From contig NZ_PQSS01000008.1 of NCBI RefSeq assembly GCF_002920535.1, positions 97,831 to 161,830 of the forward strand: a stretch of DNA of 64,000 bases. Direction: 5' to 3'. Every line of letters starts with the position of its first letter. Position 1 is the stretch's first letter. The notes below the pieces were generated by a model that was given only the letters and a program-made list of their open reading frames with translations, ran no database searches and had not been told where the DNA came from. The DNA comes from Streptomyces sp. Ru71. Lineage in GTDB: Bacteria > Actinomycetota > Actinomycetes > Streptomycetales > Streptomycetaceae. Position numbers and translations under genes: made by a program. Shown here piece after piece: positions 1 to 8,258 of the stretch.

Positions 1-427
1 AGGCGTGCAGGAAGCGGACCTGCGGGTCGGCGTCCACGGGCGGCAGGTCCGCCAGCGCGCGGTCCAGTTCGGGGACGTGGCGGCCGTCCAGCCAGTGCGA
101 GGCGTGCGCCAGGAGCAGGTCGCGGGGCGTCTCCAGGACCGGCTGCACCCACCAGCCCAGCCAGTACCAGGAGTTGATGGTGCGGCGGTGCCGGGCGCGC
201 TGTTCGCCGAAGCGGTCCCGGTGCCGGTACATGCGCAGCAGGGCGGTGGTGGTGTCCACGCGCAGCGCGTGCAGGCCGAGCCAGCCGTCGGCCATGCCGG
301 GATCGATCCGCACCGCGGTGCGGAACTCCTCCTCCGCCTGCGGGTAGGCGCCCATGGTGTAGGCGTCCACGCCTCGCAGCCAGGCGAGGTCGGCCGGGGG
401 CTCGGGGCCCTGCGTGCCGAAGTCCAT
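1..427 (-). CDS. TPR/EccA-like protein, N-terminal part (cut by window edge)
   Basis: An open minus-strand frame starts at ATG 427 (GTG 430 is an alternative) and runs off the left edge, giving about 142 residues. A GGGGGA stretch lies just upstream as ribosome-binding site. The protein begins MDFGTQGPEPP. It then shows a TPR-like block (AYTMGAYPQAEEEFRTAVRI, DPGMADGWLGL) followed by an aromatic helix segment with SWYWLGWW. The order 'acidic TPR, then MYRHRDRFG-type helix' resembles the N-terminal TPR domain of type VII secretion EccA (CbxX/CfqX) AAA+ proteins. That is a resemblance by eye only, and the AAA+ domain would lie outside the window. The gene is downstream of the kinase gene and separated from it by a strong hairpin, so it probably has its own promoter. 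Confidence 0.55.
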   Translation of the reverse strand, partial: MDFGTQGPEPPADLAWLRGVDAYTMGAYPQAEEEFRTAVRIDPGMADGWLGLHALRVDTTTALLRMYRHRDRFGEQRARHRRTINSWYWLGWWVQPVLETPRDLLLAHASHWLDGRHVPELDRALADLPPVDADPQVRFLHA

Positions 428-674
428 CACGTCCCCCACAAACCGTGCCCCCGCCGGATGCCTTGGTTGGAACCGCTGTGCCGCGGACCGGAGTTGCAGG
501 TGCGCGAAGCAGCGTCCGCCGGTCGCACCGAGGGCATCGTACCCGTGGGTCAGTGGTCGGCCGAAGGGTGTGGCACCGGCCGTTTGGCGAGGTGGGGCAG
601 ACGGGGGGCGCATCGGGGGCGGTCACCGAGGGTGAGCTGATCACGTCGCACAGCGGCCGCGCGAGGCCGTCAGG

Positions 675-748
675 ACAGAACGAAGCCCCCGGTCACGGGG
701 GAACAACCGGGGGCTTCGCGTGGAAGGGGCGGCTTCGATTGCCGCACA
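675..748 (-). ncRNA. Candidate small RNA between kinase gene and TPR gene
   Basis: A possible minus-strand transcript of about 73 nt would start near 748, downstream of promoter-like boxes (-35 TTGACC, -10 TACGTT), and end after the perfect hairpin at 681-718 followed by TTCTGT. It also contains a small hairpin GCGGC-aatcgaa-GCCGC (731-747). There is no convincing protein-coding frame in this stretch. It could equally be the 3' untranslated region and terminator of the kinase gene. Confidence 0.3.
681..718. terminator. Perfect 13-bp hairpin terminator
   Basis: CGAAGCCCCCGGT (681-693) pairs perfectly with ACCGGGGGCTTCG (706-718) across a 12-nt loop. On the minus strand it is followed by TTCTGT, a weak U tract, as is common for Streptomyces terminators. 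It lies downstream of the kinase gene and upstream of the TPR gene, both on the minus strand. Confidence 0.7.
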
Positions 749-753
749 TTGAG

Positions 754-783
754 AACGTAAGTCCTGTACGGCCCGCCGGTCAA
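754..783 (-). promoter_or_regulatory. Possible HrdB-type promoter for the small RNA
   Basis: On the minus strand, TTGACC (783-778) is separated by 18 bp from TACGTT (759-754), which fits a vegetative -35/-10 pair. It lies 50 bp past the kinase stop codon and points at the hairpin at 681-718. This is motif evidence only. Confidence 0.35.
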
Positions 784-832
784 GCGGAGTTGAGACAGTC
801 GGGCAAGTTCCCGCGCAAGGGTCTTCACAGGT

Positions 833-1462
833 TCACCACATTGCGGGTGGGTCGTCACTGTGGGTGATGTCGTGGTGTTCGGCGGCGGCCGCCGCTGGTC
901 CCGGGAGCATCTGATATCCCTCCCTCAACTGCCGTACCAGAAGATGCGCGTACGGGCGGGAGGGGTCGCCGGCGAAGTGCCTTTCCTCCGCCTTGACCCA
1001 TCCTTTCCAGAAGTCGCGCTGTTCGGCTCCGTCCCGCTCACGACCGCGCGCCCAGGCCTCCTCGCGCGGCACGTCCAGCCACAGCAGGCGGGCCAGGTGC
1101 GGGCGCAGGGCGCGGCGGCCCGCGCCGACCCCCTCCACGAGCACGACCGGCGCCGGCGGGAGGGGGCGCGGCGTGCCGAAGCGGCGGGTGTGCCAGTCGT
1201 AGGGCGCGTAGTGCGCCGTCTCGCCCCGGGTGAACGGTTCGATCACCTGGCTGTGGAGGCGGTCCGTCCAGCCGAACAGCTCGTCATGGCTCGCTATGTC
1301 GTCCAGGTGCAGGACCGGGGCGTCGTCGAGGGCCCGCGCCAGGCGGCCCGCGAACGTCGACTTCCCGGACCCGGCGTGTCCGTCGACGCCGACCAGGCGG
1401 ACCGGGCCGCAGGACGGGGGCAGCCGCCGTAGGCGGGCGGCGAGCGCGGTCAGGTCGTGCAT
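833..1462 (-). CDS. Uridine kinase-like P-loop protein
   Basis: A 209-residue cytoplasmic protein with a clear Walker A motif, GHAGSGKS (residues 28-35), preceded by the strand VRLVGVDG. An LHLDDIASHDELFGW segment follows, then VVLVEGVGAGRRAL. This is the arrangement of uridine kinase/phosphoribulokinase-like proteins: P-loop, substrate Asp, and a Walker B-like 'VEG' strand. It likely phosphorylates a small hydroxylated metabolite or nucleoside, but the substrate cannot be read from sequence. ATG 1462 has GGGAC upstream. The C-terminus (AAAAEHHDITHSDDPPAMW) is low-complexity. It stands alone, followed by a strong hairpin. Confidence 0.75.
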   Translation of the reverse strand: MHDLTALAARLRRLPPSCGPVRLVGVDGHAGSGKSTFAGRLARALDDAPVLHLDDIASHDELFGWTDRLHSQVIEPFTRGETAHYAPYDWHTRRFGTPRPLPPAPVVLVEGVGAGRRALRPHLARLLWLDVPREEAWARGRERDGAEQRDFWKGWVKAEERHFAGDPSRPYAHLLVRQLREGYQMLPGPAAAAAEHHDITHSDDPPAMW

Positions 1463-1663
1463 CGGGGTCCCGGGTGGCTGGGGGCGGTGGGCCGGGGAGA
1501 GTGTACGGGGGCTGCCGCCCAGGTCATGCCAGGGGTGTGGACCAATATTGGTGCCGCGGCATGCCCGCCGGGTGCTGGCAGGAGCCGCCCGCTGCGGTCA
1601 TAGTGGGCCCACTGTCGCACGGACCCGCCTGCCCCGACTCGCATCCCTGGGGGTCTCCTGCCC

Positions 1664-3022
1664 ATGAGCAGAGCCGAACAGCCGTCCCGCAGAACCCTCC
1701 TGGCCGCCGCCGTCACCGCCGCCGTCGCCGGGGGCGCCGGCCCGGTCCTCTCCGCCGGTGGCGCGTTCGCCGCCCCGGCCCCGGCCCCGGCCCGGCCCAT
1801 CGACCACCGGTCCTGGACCACGTACACCGACTGGCGCGGCGGTGCCGCCCAGGGCACCCGGGCCGTCGCCGGCCTCCGGCCCGGTCTCGTCATCGACGCC
1901 CCGGCCGGCACCACCGACTACACCGACCCGCACACCGGCACCACCGCCCGCTGGGAGTACGCCACCTGGACCTCCCCGGTGCACCGGCTGTCCGTGCCGG
2001 CCACCGAGGTCATCGCCTCCTGGAACGCCCGCACCCCCGCCGGCACCTGGCTCCAGACCGAACTGCGGGGCACCTACTCCGACGGCACCGACACACCCTG
2101 GTACGTCATGGGCCGCTGGGCGGCCGGCGACCAGGACATCAAGCGCACCTCCGTCGACGGGCAGACGGACGGCAGGAGCACCATCTGGACCGACACGTTC
2201 TCGATCGACACGCCCGCCTCCGGTCTGCGCCTGGTCTCCTACCGGCTCCGGCTGACCCTGTACCGCCGTCCCGGACTGACGGCCACGCCCAAGGTGTGGC
2301 GGATCGGGGCCATGGGCTCCGACATCCCCGACCGGTTCACGGTGCCCGCCTCCACTCCGGGCCTCGCCCGCGAGCTGACCGTCCCGCGGTACTCGCAGGA
2401 GATCCACAAGGGGCAGTACCCGGAGTACGACAACGGGGGCGAGGCCTGGTGCAGCCCCACCTCCTCGCAGATGATCATCGAGTACTGGGGCGGCCGGCTC
2501 ACCCCGGAGCAGCTGGCCTGGGTCGACCCCTCGTACGCCGACCCGCAGGTGTGCCACGCGGCCCGGTACACCTACGACCACCAGTACGGCGGCTGCGGCA
2601 ACTGGCCCTTCAACGCCGCCTACGCGGCCACCTTCCCGGACCTGCAGGGCGTGGTCACCCGGCTCGCCTCGCTCACCGAACTGGAGACGCTGATCGCGGC
2701 CGGTATCCCGGCCATAACGTCCCAGTCCTTCCTCAAGACCGAGCTGACCGGCGCCGGTTACGGCACCTCCGGGCATCTGATGACCGTGATCGGCTTCACC
2801 GCCGACGGAGATGTGATCGCCAACGACCCGGCCTCGCCGAGCGACGCGGCGGTGCGGCGGGTCTACCTGCGGCGGGAGTGGGAGAACATCTGGCTGCGGA
2901 CCAAGCGGTACAACGCCTCCGGCAAGGTCGTCTCGGGTACGGGCGGCGTCTGCTACCTGTACTTCCCGGCCCGTCCGACCCCCCGGCAGCGGGCGGCGCT
3001 CGCGGCGGTGGGCGTGAGCTGA
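1664..3022 (+). CDS. Tat-exported C39-type peptidase-like protein
   Basis: A 452-residue protein. The N-terminus MSRAEQPSRRTLLAAAV carries a twin-arginine motif and a hydrophobic stretch ending near AFAAPAP, so export by Tat is predicted. Residues about 45-230 look like a beta-rich domain with many Trp and Thr. Residues about 235-435 match the peptidase_C39_2 pattern: Cys263 in GGEAWCSPTSSQ, His371 in TSGHLMTVIGF and Asp388 in VIANDPAS form a plausible catalytic triad. Substrate is unknown; cell wall or extracellular peptides are likely. It is monocistronic, with a perfect hairpin 10 bp after the stop. Confidence 0.85.
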   Translation: MSRAEQPSRRTLLAAAVTAAVAGGAGPVLSAGGAFAAPAPAPARPIDHRSWTTYTDWRGGAAQGTRAVAGLRPGLVIDAPAGTTDYTDPHTGTTARWEYATWTSPVHRLSVPATEVIASWNARTPAGTWLQTELRGTYSDGTDTPWYVMGRWAAGDQDIKRTSVDGQTDGRSTIWTDTFSIDTPASGLRLVSYRLRLTLYRRPGLTATPKVWRIGAMGSDIPDRFTVPASTPGLARELTVPRYSQEIHKGQYPEYDNGGEAWCSPTSSQMIIEYWGGRLTPEQLAWVDPSYADPQVCHAARYTYDHQYGGCGNWPFNAAYAATFPDLQGVVTRLASLTELETLIAAGIPAITSQSFLKTELTGAGYGTSGHLMTVIGFTADGDVIANDPASPSDAAVRRVYLRREWENIWLRTKRYNASGKVVSGTGGVCYLYFPARPTPRQRAALAAVGVS

Positions 3023-3031
3023 GCGGGTTCC

Positions 3032-3062
3032 CGACGGCCCCCGGAGCGCCCGGGGGCCGTCG
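3032..3062. terminator. Hairpin terminator after the C39 peptidase
   Basis: CGACGGCCCCCGG (3032-3044) and CCGGGGGCCGTCG (3050-3062) form a perfect 13-bp stem with a 5-nt loop, 10 bp after the stop codon. No T tract follows. Confidence 0.75.
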
Positions 3063-3154
3063 CGCTGTGACCAACCTCTCCGCCTCGGCAGGGCCCGGCG
3101 GTGGCATGGTGGTCGGCGGGGACCGCACTGCACGTACGACCACAGCGAGACGCC

Positions 3155-3295
3155 ATGACCGCACACACGGCCACCGCCCACCGCACCCGCACCGGCGGCC
3201 CCGGCGAAGACGGCCCGACAATCCTGGAGCACGCGCTGGGCTGGGTGCTCGTCGCCGTCCTCGCGATGCTCGTCACCCAGCTCGGACTGCTGTGA
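3155..3295 (+). CDS. SCO1431-family small membrane protein
   Basis: A 46-residue protein with a hydrophilic N-terminus (MTAHTATAHRTRTGGPGEDG) and one C-terminal membrane helix (ALGWVLVAVLAMLVTQLGLL). Its composition and length match what I recall of the SCO1431 family of Streptomyces small membrane proteins, whose function is unknown. ATG 3155 is preferred over an upstream in-frame ATG at 3101 because the upstream extension reads like non-coding sequence. It stands alone between the C39 peptidase terminator and a repeat-rich stretch. Confidence 0.7.
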   Translation: MTAHTATAHRTRTGGPGEDGPTILEHALGWVLVAVLAMLVTQLGLL

Positions 3296-3330
3296 TCTGA
3301 GGGTTCTCCCGCCGGCGCGCGTCGCCGCGA

Positions 3331-3420
3331 CCCCAGGGCCTCCTTGCAGGGCGCGGGGCCCCGGCCCAGGGCCTCCTCGCACCGCGCGGGCCCACGAGCC
3401 TGGGCTTTCTCGCAGCGCGG
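3331..3420. repeat. Degenerate tandem repeat upstream of tetR
   Basis: About three degraded copies of a roughly 35-bp unit: CCCAGGGCCTCCTTGCAGGG at 3332, CCCAGGGCCTCCTCGCACCG at 3365, and CCTGGGCTTTCTCGCAGCGC near 3399. No coding capacity was recognised. It lies between the small membrane protein and the TetR gene. Confidence 0.6.
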
Positions 3421-3462
3421 ACTGCCGTGATCCGGGGCACACCCGACCTGCCATACTGCGGC

Positions 3463-4158
3463 ATGCCCGCCGCCCGCAGGAACCCGGGATCGACCTTGAG
3501 CCTCAGCCCTCAGCCCGCTGCCGTCACCGGTCGAAGACCCCGCGGCACGGACCGTTCACTGGCACGGCGTGCCGAACTGATCGCCATCGGACGCCGGCTG
3601 TTCGCCGACATCCCCTACGACGCCCTGTCGATGGACGACATCGCCCGCCAGGCGCATGTCGCCAAGGGGCTGATCTACTACTACTTCCAGTCCAAGCGCG
3701 GCTACTACCTGGCCATCGTCGAGGACTCCGTCGCCGACCTCGTCGCCTTCGCCGCGAGCGGCACTCGGCTGCCCGCCGTGGACCGGGTGCACCGCACCAT
3801 CGACGGCTATCTGCGCTACGCCGAGCAGAACCAGGCCGCCTACCGCACCATCGTCAGCGGTGGCGTCGGCTTCGACACCGAGGTGCACGCGATCCGTGAC
3901 TCGGTGCGCGAGGCGATCATCGCCACCATCGCCGAGGGCGCCTACGGCCGCACCGACATCTCCCCGGCGGCCCGGATGGGCCTGCTGACCTGGGTGTGCG
4001 GAGTCGAGGGCGCCACCCTCGACTGGATCGACCGGCCCCAGCTGTCCCGCGACACCATGCGCGAGCTCCTGGTGAAGACGCTCGGCGGAGCCCTGCGCGC
4101 GATCGAGGAGATAGACCCGGCCCACCCGGCCCCCGAGCCCGCCCGCCGGGACGGCTGA
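3463..4158 (+). CDS. TetR/AcrR-family regulator (likely controls the acyl-CoA dehydrogenase)
   Basis: A 231-residue TetR-family repressor. The helix-turn-helix lies at about residues 57-77 (SMDDIARQAHVAKGLIYYYF), with the canonical TetR 'IYYYFxSK' recognition end. The remainder is an all-helical ligand-binding domain. ATG 3463 was chosen because homologue-like sequence begins shortly after it. It lies 228 bp upstream of, and co-oriented with, the acyl-CoA dehydrogenase gene. The intergenic region holds an 18-bp imperfect palindrome (4198-4215) that could be its operator. An acyl-CoA-type ligand is an inference from the neighbour. Confidence 0.88.
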   Translation: MPAARRNPGSTLSLSPQPAAVTGRRPRGTDRSLARRAELIAIGRRLFADIPYDALSMDDIARQAHVAKGLIYYYFQSKRGYYLAIVEDSVADLVAFAASGTRLPAVDRVHRTIDGYLRYAEQNQAAYRTIVSGGVGFDTEVHAIRDSVREAIIATIAEGAYGRTDISPAARMGLLTWVCGVEGATLDWIDRPQLSRDTMRELLVKTLGGALRAIEEIDPAHPAPEPARRDG

Positions 4159-4197
4159 ATGGACCGGACCAATTTCAGGGTCGTGGATTTTTCTTGA

Positions 4198-4215
4198 AGT
4201 AAGCGGTCGTTAACT
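4198..4215. promoter_or_regulatory. Candidate TetR operator
   Basis: AGTAAGCGGTCGTTAACT is an imperfect inverted repeat; 12 of 18 positions are self-complementary (AGTnAnCGnnCGnTnACT). It lies in an unusually AT-rich patch between the tetR stop and the acyl-CoA dehydrogenase start, where a promoter is expected. Confidence 0.45.
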
Positions 4216-4385
4216 GGTGACGCCGCCCTCCCGATCGGGCATACTCACAGCGCACAGCCGCTGGTCAGCAGCGCTCCGAGACCCGGAAACGCCCGCCTTC
4301 GACCGGCATCCGGAAGACCCCGGCGGAGCCGCCCCACCCAAGGCGCACATCCGCCGATGTGCCCGACAGGGAGGAGAGCGTCGCC

Positions 4386-5558
4386 ATGCCCGACCGCGCC
4401 CCGCAGCCGGTGGACCGTCTACTGCCCACCGAGGAGGCCCGGGATCTGATCTCGCTCGTGCGTGACATAGCGCAGCGCGAGATCGCCCCGAAGGCGGCCG
4501 AGGAGGAGGACGCCGGGCGCTTCCCGCGCGAGGTCTTCTCCCTGCTCTCCGAGTCCGGACTGCTCGGTCTGCCCTACGACTCCGAGTACGGCGGCGGCGA
4601 CCAGCCCTACGAGGTCTACCTCCAGGTCCTGGAGGAGCTGGCCGCGGCCCGCCTCACCGTCGGCCTCGGCGTCAGCGTGCACACCCTGGCCTCCTACGCG
4701 CTGGCCACCCACGGCACCAAGCAGCAGCAGGTCGAGCACCTGCCCGCGATGCTCGGCGGCGGGCTGCTCGGCGCCTACTGCCTGTCCGAGCCGGCCTCCG
4801 GTTCGGACGCGGCCTCGCTGCGCACCAGGGCGGTGCGGGACGGCGACGGCTGGGTGATCGACGGCACCAAGGCCTGGATCACGCACGGCGGGATCGCCGA
4901 CTTCTACACAGTCATGGCCCGCACCGGCGAGGAGGGCCCGCGCGGGATCACGGCCTTCCTGGTGCCGGGCGACGCCGAGGGGCTGAGCGCGGCGGCGCCC
5001 GAGAAGAAGATGGGCATGAAGGGCTCGCCCACCGCCCAGGTGCACCTCGACGGCGTCCGGGTCGGCGACGACCGGCGTCTCGGCGAGGAGGGCCAGGGCT
5101 TCGCCATCGCCCTGTCGGCGCTGGACTCCGGGCGCCTGGGCATCGCGGCCTGCGCCATCGGGCTCGCCCAGGCGGCGCTGGACGAGGCCGTGACGTACGC
5201 GACCGAGCGCCGGCAGTTCGGCAAGCCGATCGCCGACTTCCAGGGGCTGCGCTTCATGCTCGCCGACATGGCGACCCAGATCGAGGCGGGCCGGGCGCTG
5301 TACCTGGCGGCGGCCCGGCTGAAGGACGCCGGCCGGCCGTTCGCCAAGCAGGCGGCCATGGCCAAGCTGCACTGCACGGACACGGCGATGAAGGTCACCA
5401 CCGACGCCGTGCAGATACTCGGCGGCTACGGCTACACCGCCGACTTCCCGGCCGAGCGGTTCATGCGCGAGGCCAAGGTGCTGCAGATCGTCGAGGGCAC
5501 CAACCAGATCCAGCGGATGGTCATCGCCCGTCATCTCGCGGGCCCCGAGACCCGCTGA
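4386..5558 (+). CDS. Acyl-CoA dehydrogenase
   Basis: A 390-residue FAD-dependent acyl-CoA dehydrogenase of standard family length, catalysing the first oxidation of beta-oxidation or a branched-chain acyl-CoA step. The first family signature is AYCLSEPASGSDAASL. The second is ILGGYGYTADFPAERFMREAK, followed by QIVEGTNQIQ, where Glu370 aligns with the catalytic base of short/medium-chain enzymes. ATG 4386 is preferred over 4359 because GGGAGGAG lies at the right distance upstream. It follows the TetR gene; chain-length specificity cannot be read from sequence. The 3' end overlaps an antiparallel hypothetical gene by 38 bp. Confidence 0.93.
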   Translation: MPDRAPQPVDRLLPTEEARDLISLVRDIAQREIAPKAAEEEDAGRFPREVFSLLSESGLLGLPYDSEYGGGDQPYEVYLQVLEELAAARLTVGLGVSVHTLASYALATHGTKQQQVEHLPAMLGGGLLGAYCLSEPASGSDAASLRTRAVRDGDGWVIDGTKAWITHGGIADFYTVMARTGEEGPRGITAFLVPGDAEGLSAAAPEKKMGMKGSPTAQVHLDGVRVGDDRRLGEEGQGFAIALSALDSGRLGIAACAIGLAQAALDEAVTYATERRQFGKPIADFQGLRFMLADMATQIEAGRALYLAAARLKDAGRPFAKQAAMAKLHCTDTAMKVTTDAVQILGGYGYTADFPAERFMREAKVLQIVEGTNQIQRMVIARHLAGPETR

Positions 5559-5865
5559 GCCCTGATTCGCCCGGGCCCCAGGAGCCGCCTGTCTCACCCG
5601 GGCCCCGGGACCCGCTCGGCCCCTGCTCGCCCGGTCCGCGCAACCCGCCGAACTGGCCCGGCCGCACCAGCGGGGCCGCCAGCCTGACCCACTCCGGGTC
5701 GTGGCGGCCCGGCAGGGTGCGGCCGCCCTCCGCCCACACCCGCAGCACCGCGCGGTAGATGGGCGGGTCGGGCTGCTGCGGCGGCGGCAGCGGAAGCGAT
5801 TCTGCGGGCGGCGGCGGTACGAAGCGGTCGTGCTGACGCCCGATCGTCGCGGAGGAGGGAGTCAT
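5521..5865 (-). CDS. Hypothetical protein with Pro-rich start and Gly-rich tail
   Basis: A 114-residue reading frame. Residues 1-80 look like a genuine small protein (MTPSSATIGRQHDRFVPPPP, then IYRAVLRVWAEGGRTLPGRH and DPEWVRLAA). The last about 35 residues are a repetitive Gly/Pro/Ser tail (GPGE and GSRGPGE units). The repeat DNA and the end of the gene overlap the 3' end of the acyl-CoA dehydrogenase gene on the other strand. The ribosome-binding site is weak. Function unknown; the tail may be a recent repeat expansion. Confidence 0.5.
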   Translation of the reverse strand: MTPSSATIGRQHDRFVPPPPAESLPLPPPQQPDPPIYRAVLRVWAEGGRTLPGRHDPEWVRLAAPLVRPGQFGGLRGPGEQGPSGSRGPGETGGSWGPGESGLSGSRGPRDDGR

Positions 5866-6015
5866 ACCCGGGCCAACGCCGCGACGGTCCGCCAGGTCAC
5901 CGGCCCGCGGAATCGGGCGTGCGTTCAGGCCGTGCGCCTGCGGCCCCCGGCCGGCTGTGGTGGGCTCTCCGGTACCGCGGGGTGCCGTCGCCCGTCTGGA
6001 CCCCCCGGCCGTATC

Positions 6016-6028
6016 TGACGTACCGTCA
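6016..6028. promoter_or_regulatory. Palindrome upstream of the DUF7064-like gene
   Basis: TGACG-TAC-CGTCA is a perfect 5+5 inverted repeat 26 bp before the ATG at 6054. Its position suggests an operator or an element around a start site. The cognate regulator is not identifiable from this window. Confidence 0.35.
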
Positions 6029-6053
6029 AATCCCTTGTCCTGGGAGGTGCGTC

Positions 6054-7169
6054 ATGCCCGACGACCGTCCGGTGCCGCTCGACGAGTACCCGGTGCACCA
6101 GGTGCCGCTGTCGATGCGGCACGTCGCGACCGGCGACCGCAACGCCTACGACCGCTGCATCTTCCACGTCCTCGACCACGAGGGCCGCGCCCTGCTGATC
6201 GCCGGGCTCGGCGTCTACCCCAACCTGGGCGTGATCGACGCCTACGCCACGCTGCGCACCGGCGACGTGCTGCACGCCGTGCGGGCCAGTGACGCTCTCG
6301 GCGAGGACCGCATGCGGCTCGCCGTCGGCCCCCTGCGCATCGAGGTCGCCGAACCCCTCCGGCGGTTCCGCCTGACCTGCGCTCACCCGTCACTGTCGTA
6401 CGACCTGACCTGGACCGGTGACTTCCCCGCGCTGTGGGAGCCGCGGCACGAGCAGCGCCGGGGCGGACGGCTCATCCTCGAAGGGCGCCGGTTCGTCCAG
6501 GCCGGCGGGGTGGAGGGCGTGATCCGGGCGGCAGGGGAGGAGTTCCGGGTCACGGCGGGGGAGTGGACCGGCACGCGGGACCGCAGCTGGGGGGTGCGGC
6601 CGGTGCCCGGCGAGGACGGCGGGCGCCTCGCGCAGGACCACCCCACCGAGGGGTTCCACTGGATCTGGAGCCCGGCCCGCTTCGACGACCGCTTCCTGAT
6701 GGTCATCACCCAGGAGGACGCCGACGGATACCGCTCCCTCAACGACGCCACCCTGGTCCGCCCCGGCCGGCGCGACCGCCAACTCGGCTGGCCCCAGGCC
6801 GAGATCACCTACCGGCCCGGCACCCGCGACCCCGACCGGGCCGTTCTCCACCTGGGCGACCCGCGCAAACCGCTGGAGTGCGAGGTGGAGATCCTCACCT
6901 CCTCGCCGCTCGCGCTCGGCGCCGGCTACCCGCCCGCCGACGACTGGCAGCACGGCACCTGGCGCGGCCCTGGCTGGAGCGACGCCCGCACCTACGACCT
7001 CACCCGCCCGCACCCCCTGGCCGCCTACGGCGTCACCGACCACGCCGCCCGCTTCCGGTTTGAGGGGCGCATCGGGTACGGCATCTTCGAGCACGGCTGC
7101 TTCGGCCGGCACGACCCGAGCGGGTTCACCGGCTTCGACTCCGTCGCCGCACAGGGGGGCCGGCCATGA
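6054..7169 (+). CDS. DUF7064/DUF7065-like (lipocalin/hydroxyneurosporene-fold) protein
   Basis: A 371-residue cytoplasmic protein rich in beta strands and Trp. Landmarks are YPNLGVIDAYATLRTGDVLHAVR near residue 55, DRSWGVRP near residue 180, EGFHWIWSPARFDD near residue 200, and a C-terminal GRIGYGIFEHGCFGRHDPSGF. The 'DRSWGVR ... GYGxFE' pattern is that of DUF7064/7065 proteins often found beside acyl-CoA and phosphotransferase-fold genes in actinomycetes. ATG 6054 has TGGGAGGTG upstream. The stop overlaps the next start (ATGA at 7166), so the two are translationally coupled. Biochemical function unknown. Confidence 0.7.
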   Translation: MPDDRPVPLDEYPVHQVPLSMRHVATGDRNAYDRCIFHVLDHEGRALLIAGLGVYPNLGVIDAYATLRTGDVLHAVRASDALGEDRMRLAVGPLRIEVAEPLRRFRLTCAHPSLSYDLTWTGDFPALWEPRHEQRRGGRLILEGRRFVQAGGVEGVIRAAGEEFRVTAGEWTGTRDRSWGVRPVPGEDGGRLAQDHPTEGFHWIWSPARFDDRFLMVITQEDADGYRSLNDATLVRPGRRDRQLGWPQAEITYRPGTRDPDRAVLHLGDPRKPLECEVEILTSSPLALGAGYPPADDWQHGTWRGPGWSDARTYDLTRPHPLAAYGVTDHAARFRFEGRIGYGIFEHGCFGRHDPSGFTGFDSVAAQGGRP

Positions 7170-8257
7170 GCACGGCACCCCGGCCCCGCACCACCACCCG
7201 CGACCCGCAGGCGATCGCCCGGCGGCTGTCCGCCTGGCTCGCCACCCGGCTGCCCGGCGCACGGGCGGTCGACGTCACCCTGCCCGCCGCCAACGGCATG
7301 TCCAGCGAGACCCTGCTCTTCGAGATCGAACACCCCGAACCCCCGTGCCGCACCTGCGTGGTGCGGCTGGCGGCGGACCCGGCGGCCTACACCGTCTTCC
7401 CGGAGTACGACATGGCCCGCCAGTTCCGCACATTGCGCGTGGTGGCCGACCACACGGACGTGCCCGTGCCCCGGGTGCTGTGGCTGGAGGAGGACCCCGA
7501 ACCGCTCGGGGCGCCGTTCTTCGTCATGGAGCGCGTCGCGGGCCGGGTCCCGCCCGACGTCATGCCGTACACCTACCCCGGCAACTGGCTGCACGCCGCG
7601 ACGGACGCCGAACGCGAGCGGCTGGAGGCCGCGACCGTCGGCGTCCTGGCCCGGCTGCACGACCAAGTCCCCGTGACTCAGGCCGAGTTCCTCGCACCGC
7701 CCGGCGACGGGGACATGCTGGACCGCCATGTCGACGCCCAACGCGCCTACTACGACTGGGTGGTGGACGGCCTGCCCCGCTCACCCCTCATCGAGGACGC
7801 CTTCGCCCGGCTCGCCGAGCTGTGGCCGAAGGAGCCCGGCACGCCCGTGCTCACCTGGGGCGACGCCCGCATCGGCAACATCGTCTACGACGGGTTCGAG
7901 CCCGCCGCCGTACTCGACTGGGAGATGGCGGCCCTCGCCCCGCGCGAGGTCGACCTGGGCTGGACCATCTACCTGCACCGCTTCTTCCAGGACCTGACCG
8001 TCGCCTCCGGGCAGGTGGGACTGCCGGAGTTCCTGCGGCGCGACCGGGTGGTGGCGCGCTATGCCGGCCTCACCGGCCACACGCCACGGGACCTGGAGTT
8101 CCACACCCTCTACGCGGCCCTGCGGCACGCGATCGTGATGCTGCGCATCGCGTACCGGCAGATCCACTTCGGTGAGCGGTCCCTGCCCCCGGATCCGGAC
8201 ACACTGATCCTGCACCACGGCAGTCTCAGGGCCATGGTGCAGGGCAGTTACCGCTGA
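7166..8257 (+). CDS. Aminoglycoside-phosphotransferase-fold kinase (ACAD10-like)
   Basis: A 363-residue protein of the APH/choline-kinase fold. Visible motifs are an N-lobe with TCVVRLA, the interlobe segment PFFVMERVAGRVPPD, the Brenner-type motif LTWGDARIGNIVYDG (His of 'HGD' replaced by Trp-Gly-Asp, catalytic Asp present) and AVLDWEMAALAPREVDLGW carrying the metal-binding Asp. This is the family seen in ACAD10-type hydroxyacyl kinases and often called 'phosphotransferase family protein'. It overlaps the preceding gene by 4 bp. The neighbouring acyl-CoA dehydrogenase suggests fatty or branched acyl metabolism, which is an inference. Confidence 0.85.
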   Translation: MSTAPRPRTTTRDPQAIARRLSAWLATRLPGARAVDVTLPAANGMSSETLLFEIEHPEPPCRTCVVRLAADPAAYTVFPEYDMARQFRTLRVVADHTDVPVPRVLWLEEDPEPLGAPFFVMERVAGRVPPDVMPYTYPGNWLHAATDAERERLEAATVGVLARLHDQVPVTQAEFLAPPGDGDMLDRHVDAQRAYYDWVVDGLPRSPLIEDAFARLAELWPKEPGTPVLTWGDARIGNIVYDGFEPAAVLDWEMAALAPREVDLGWTIYLHRFFQDLTVASGQVGLPEFLRRDRVVARYAGLTGHTPRDLEFHTLYAALRHAIVMLRIAYRQIHFGERSLPPDPDTLILHHGSLRAMVQGSYR

Positions 8258-8258
8258 T

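Noticed and set aside
724..754. tRNA-like T-arm (GCGGC-ttcgatt-GCCGC)
   Set aside because: The T-loop sequence is perfect, but no matching acceptor, D or anticodon arms exist at the right distances; the upstream 50 bases are a terminator hairpin.
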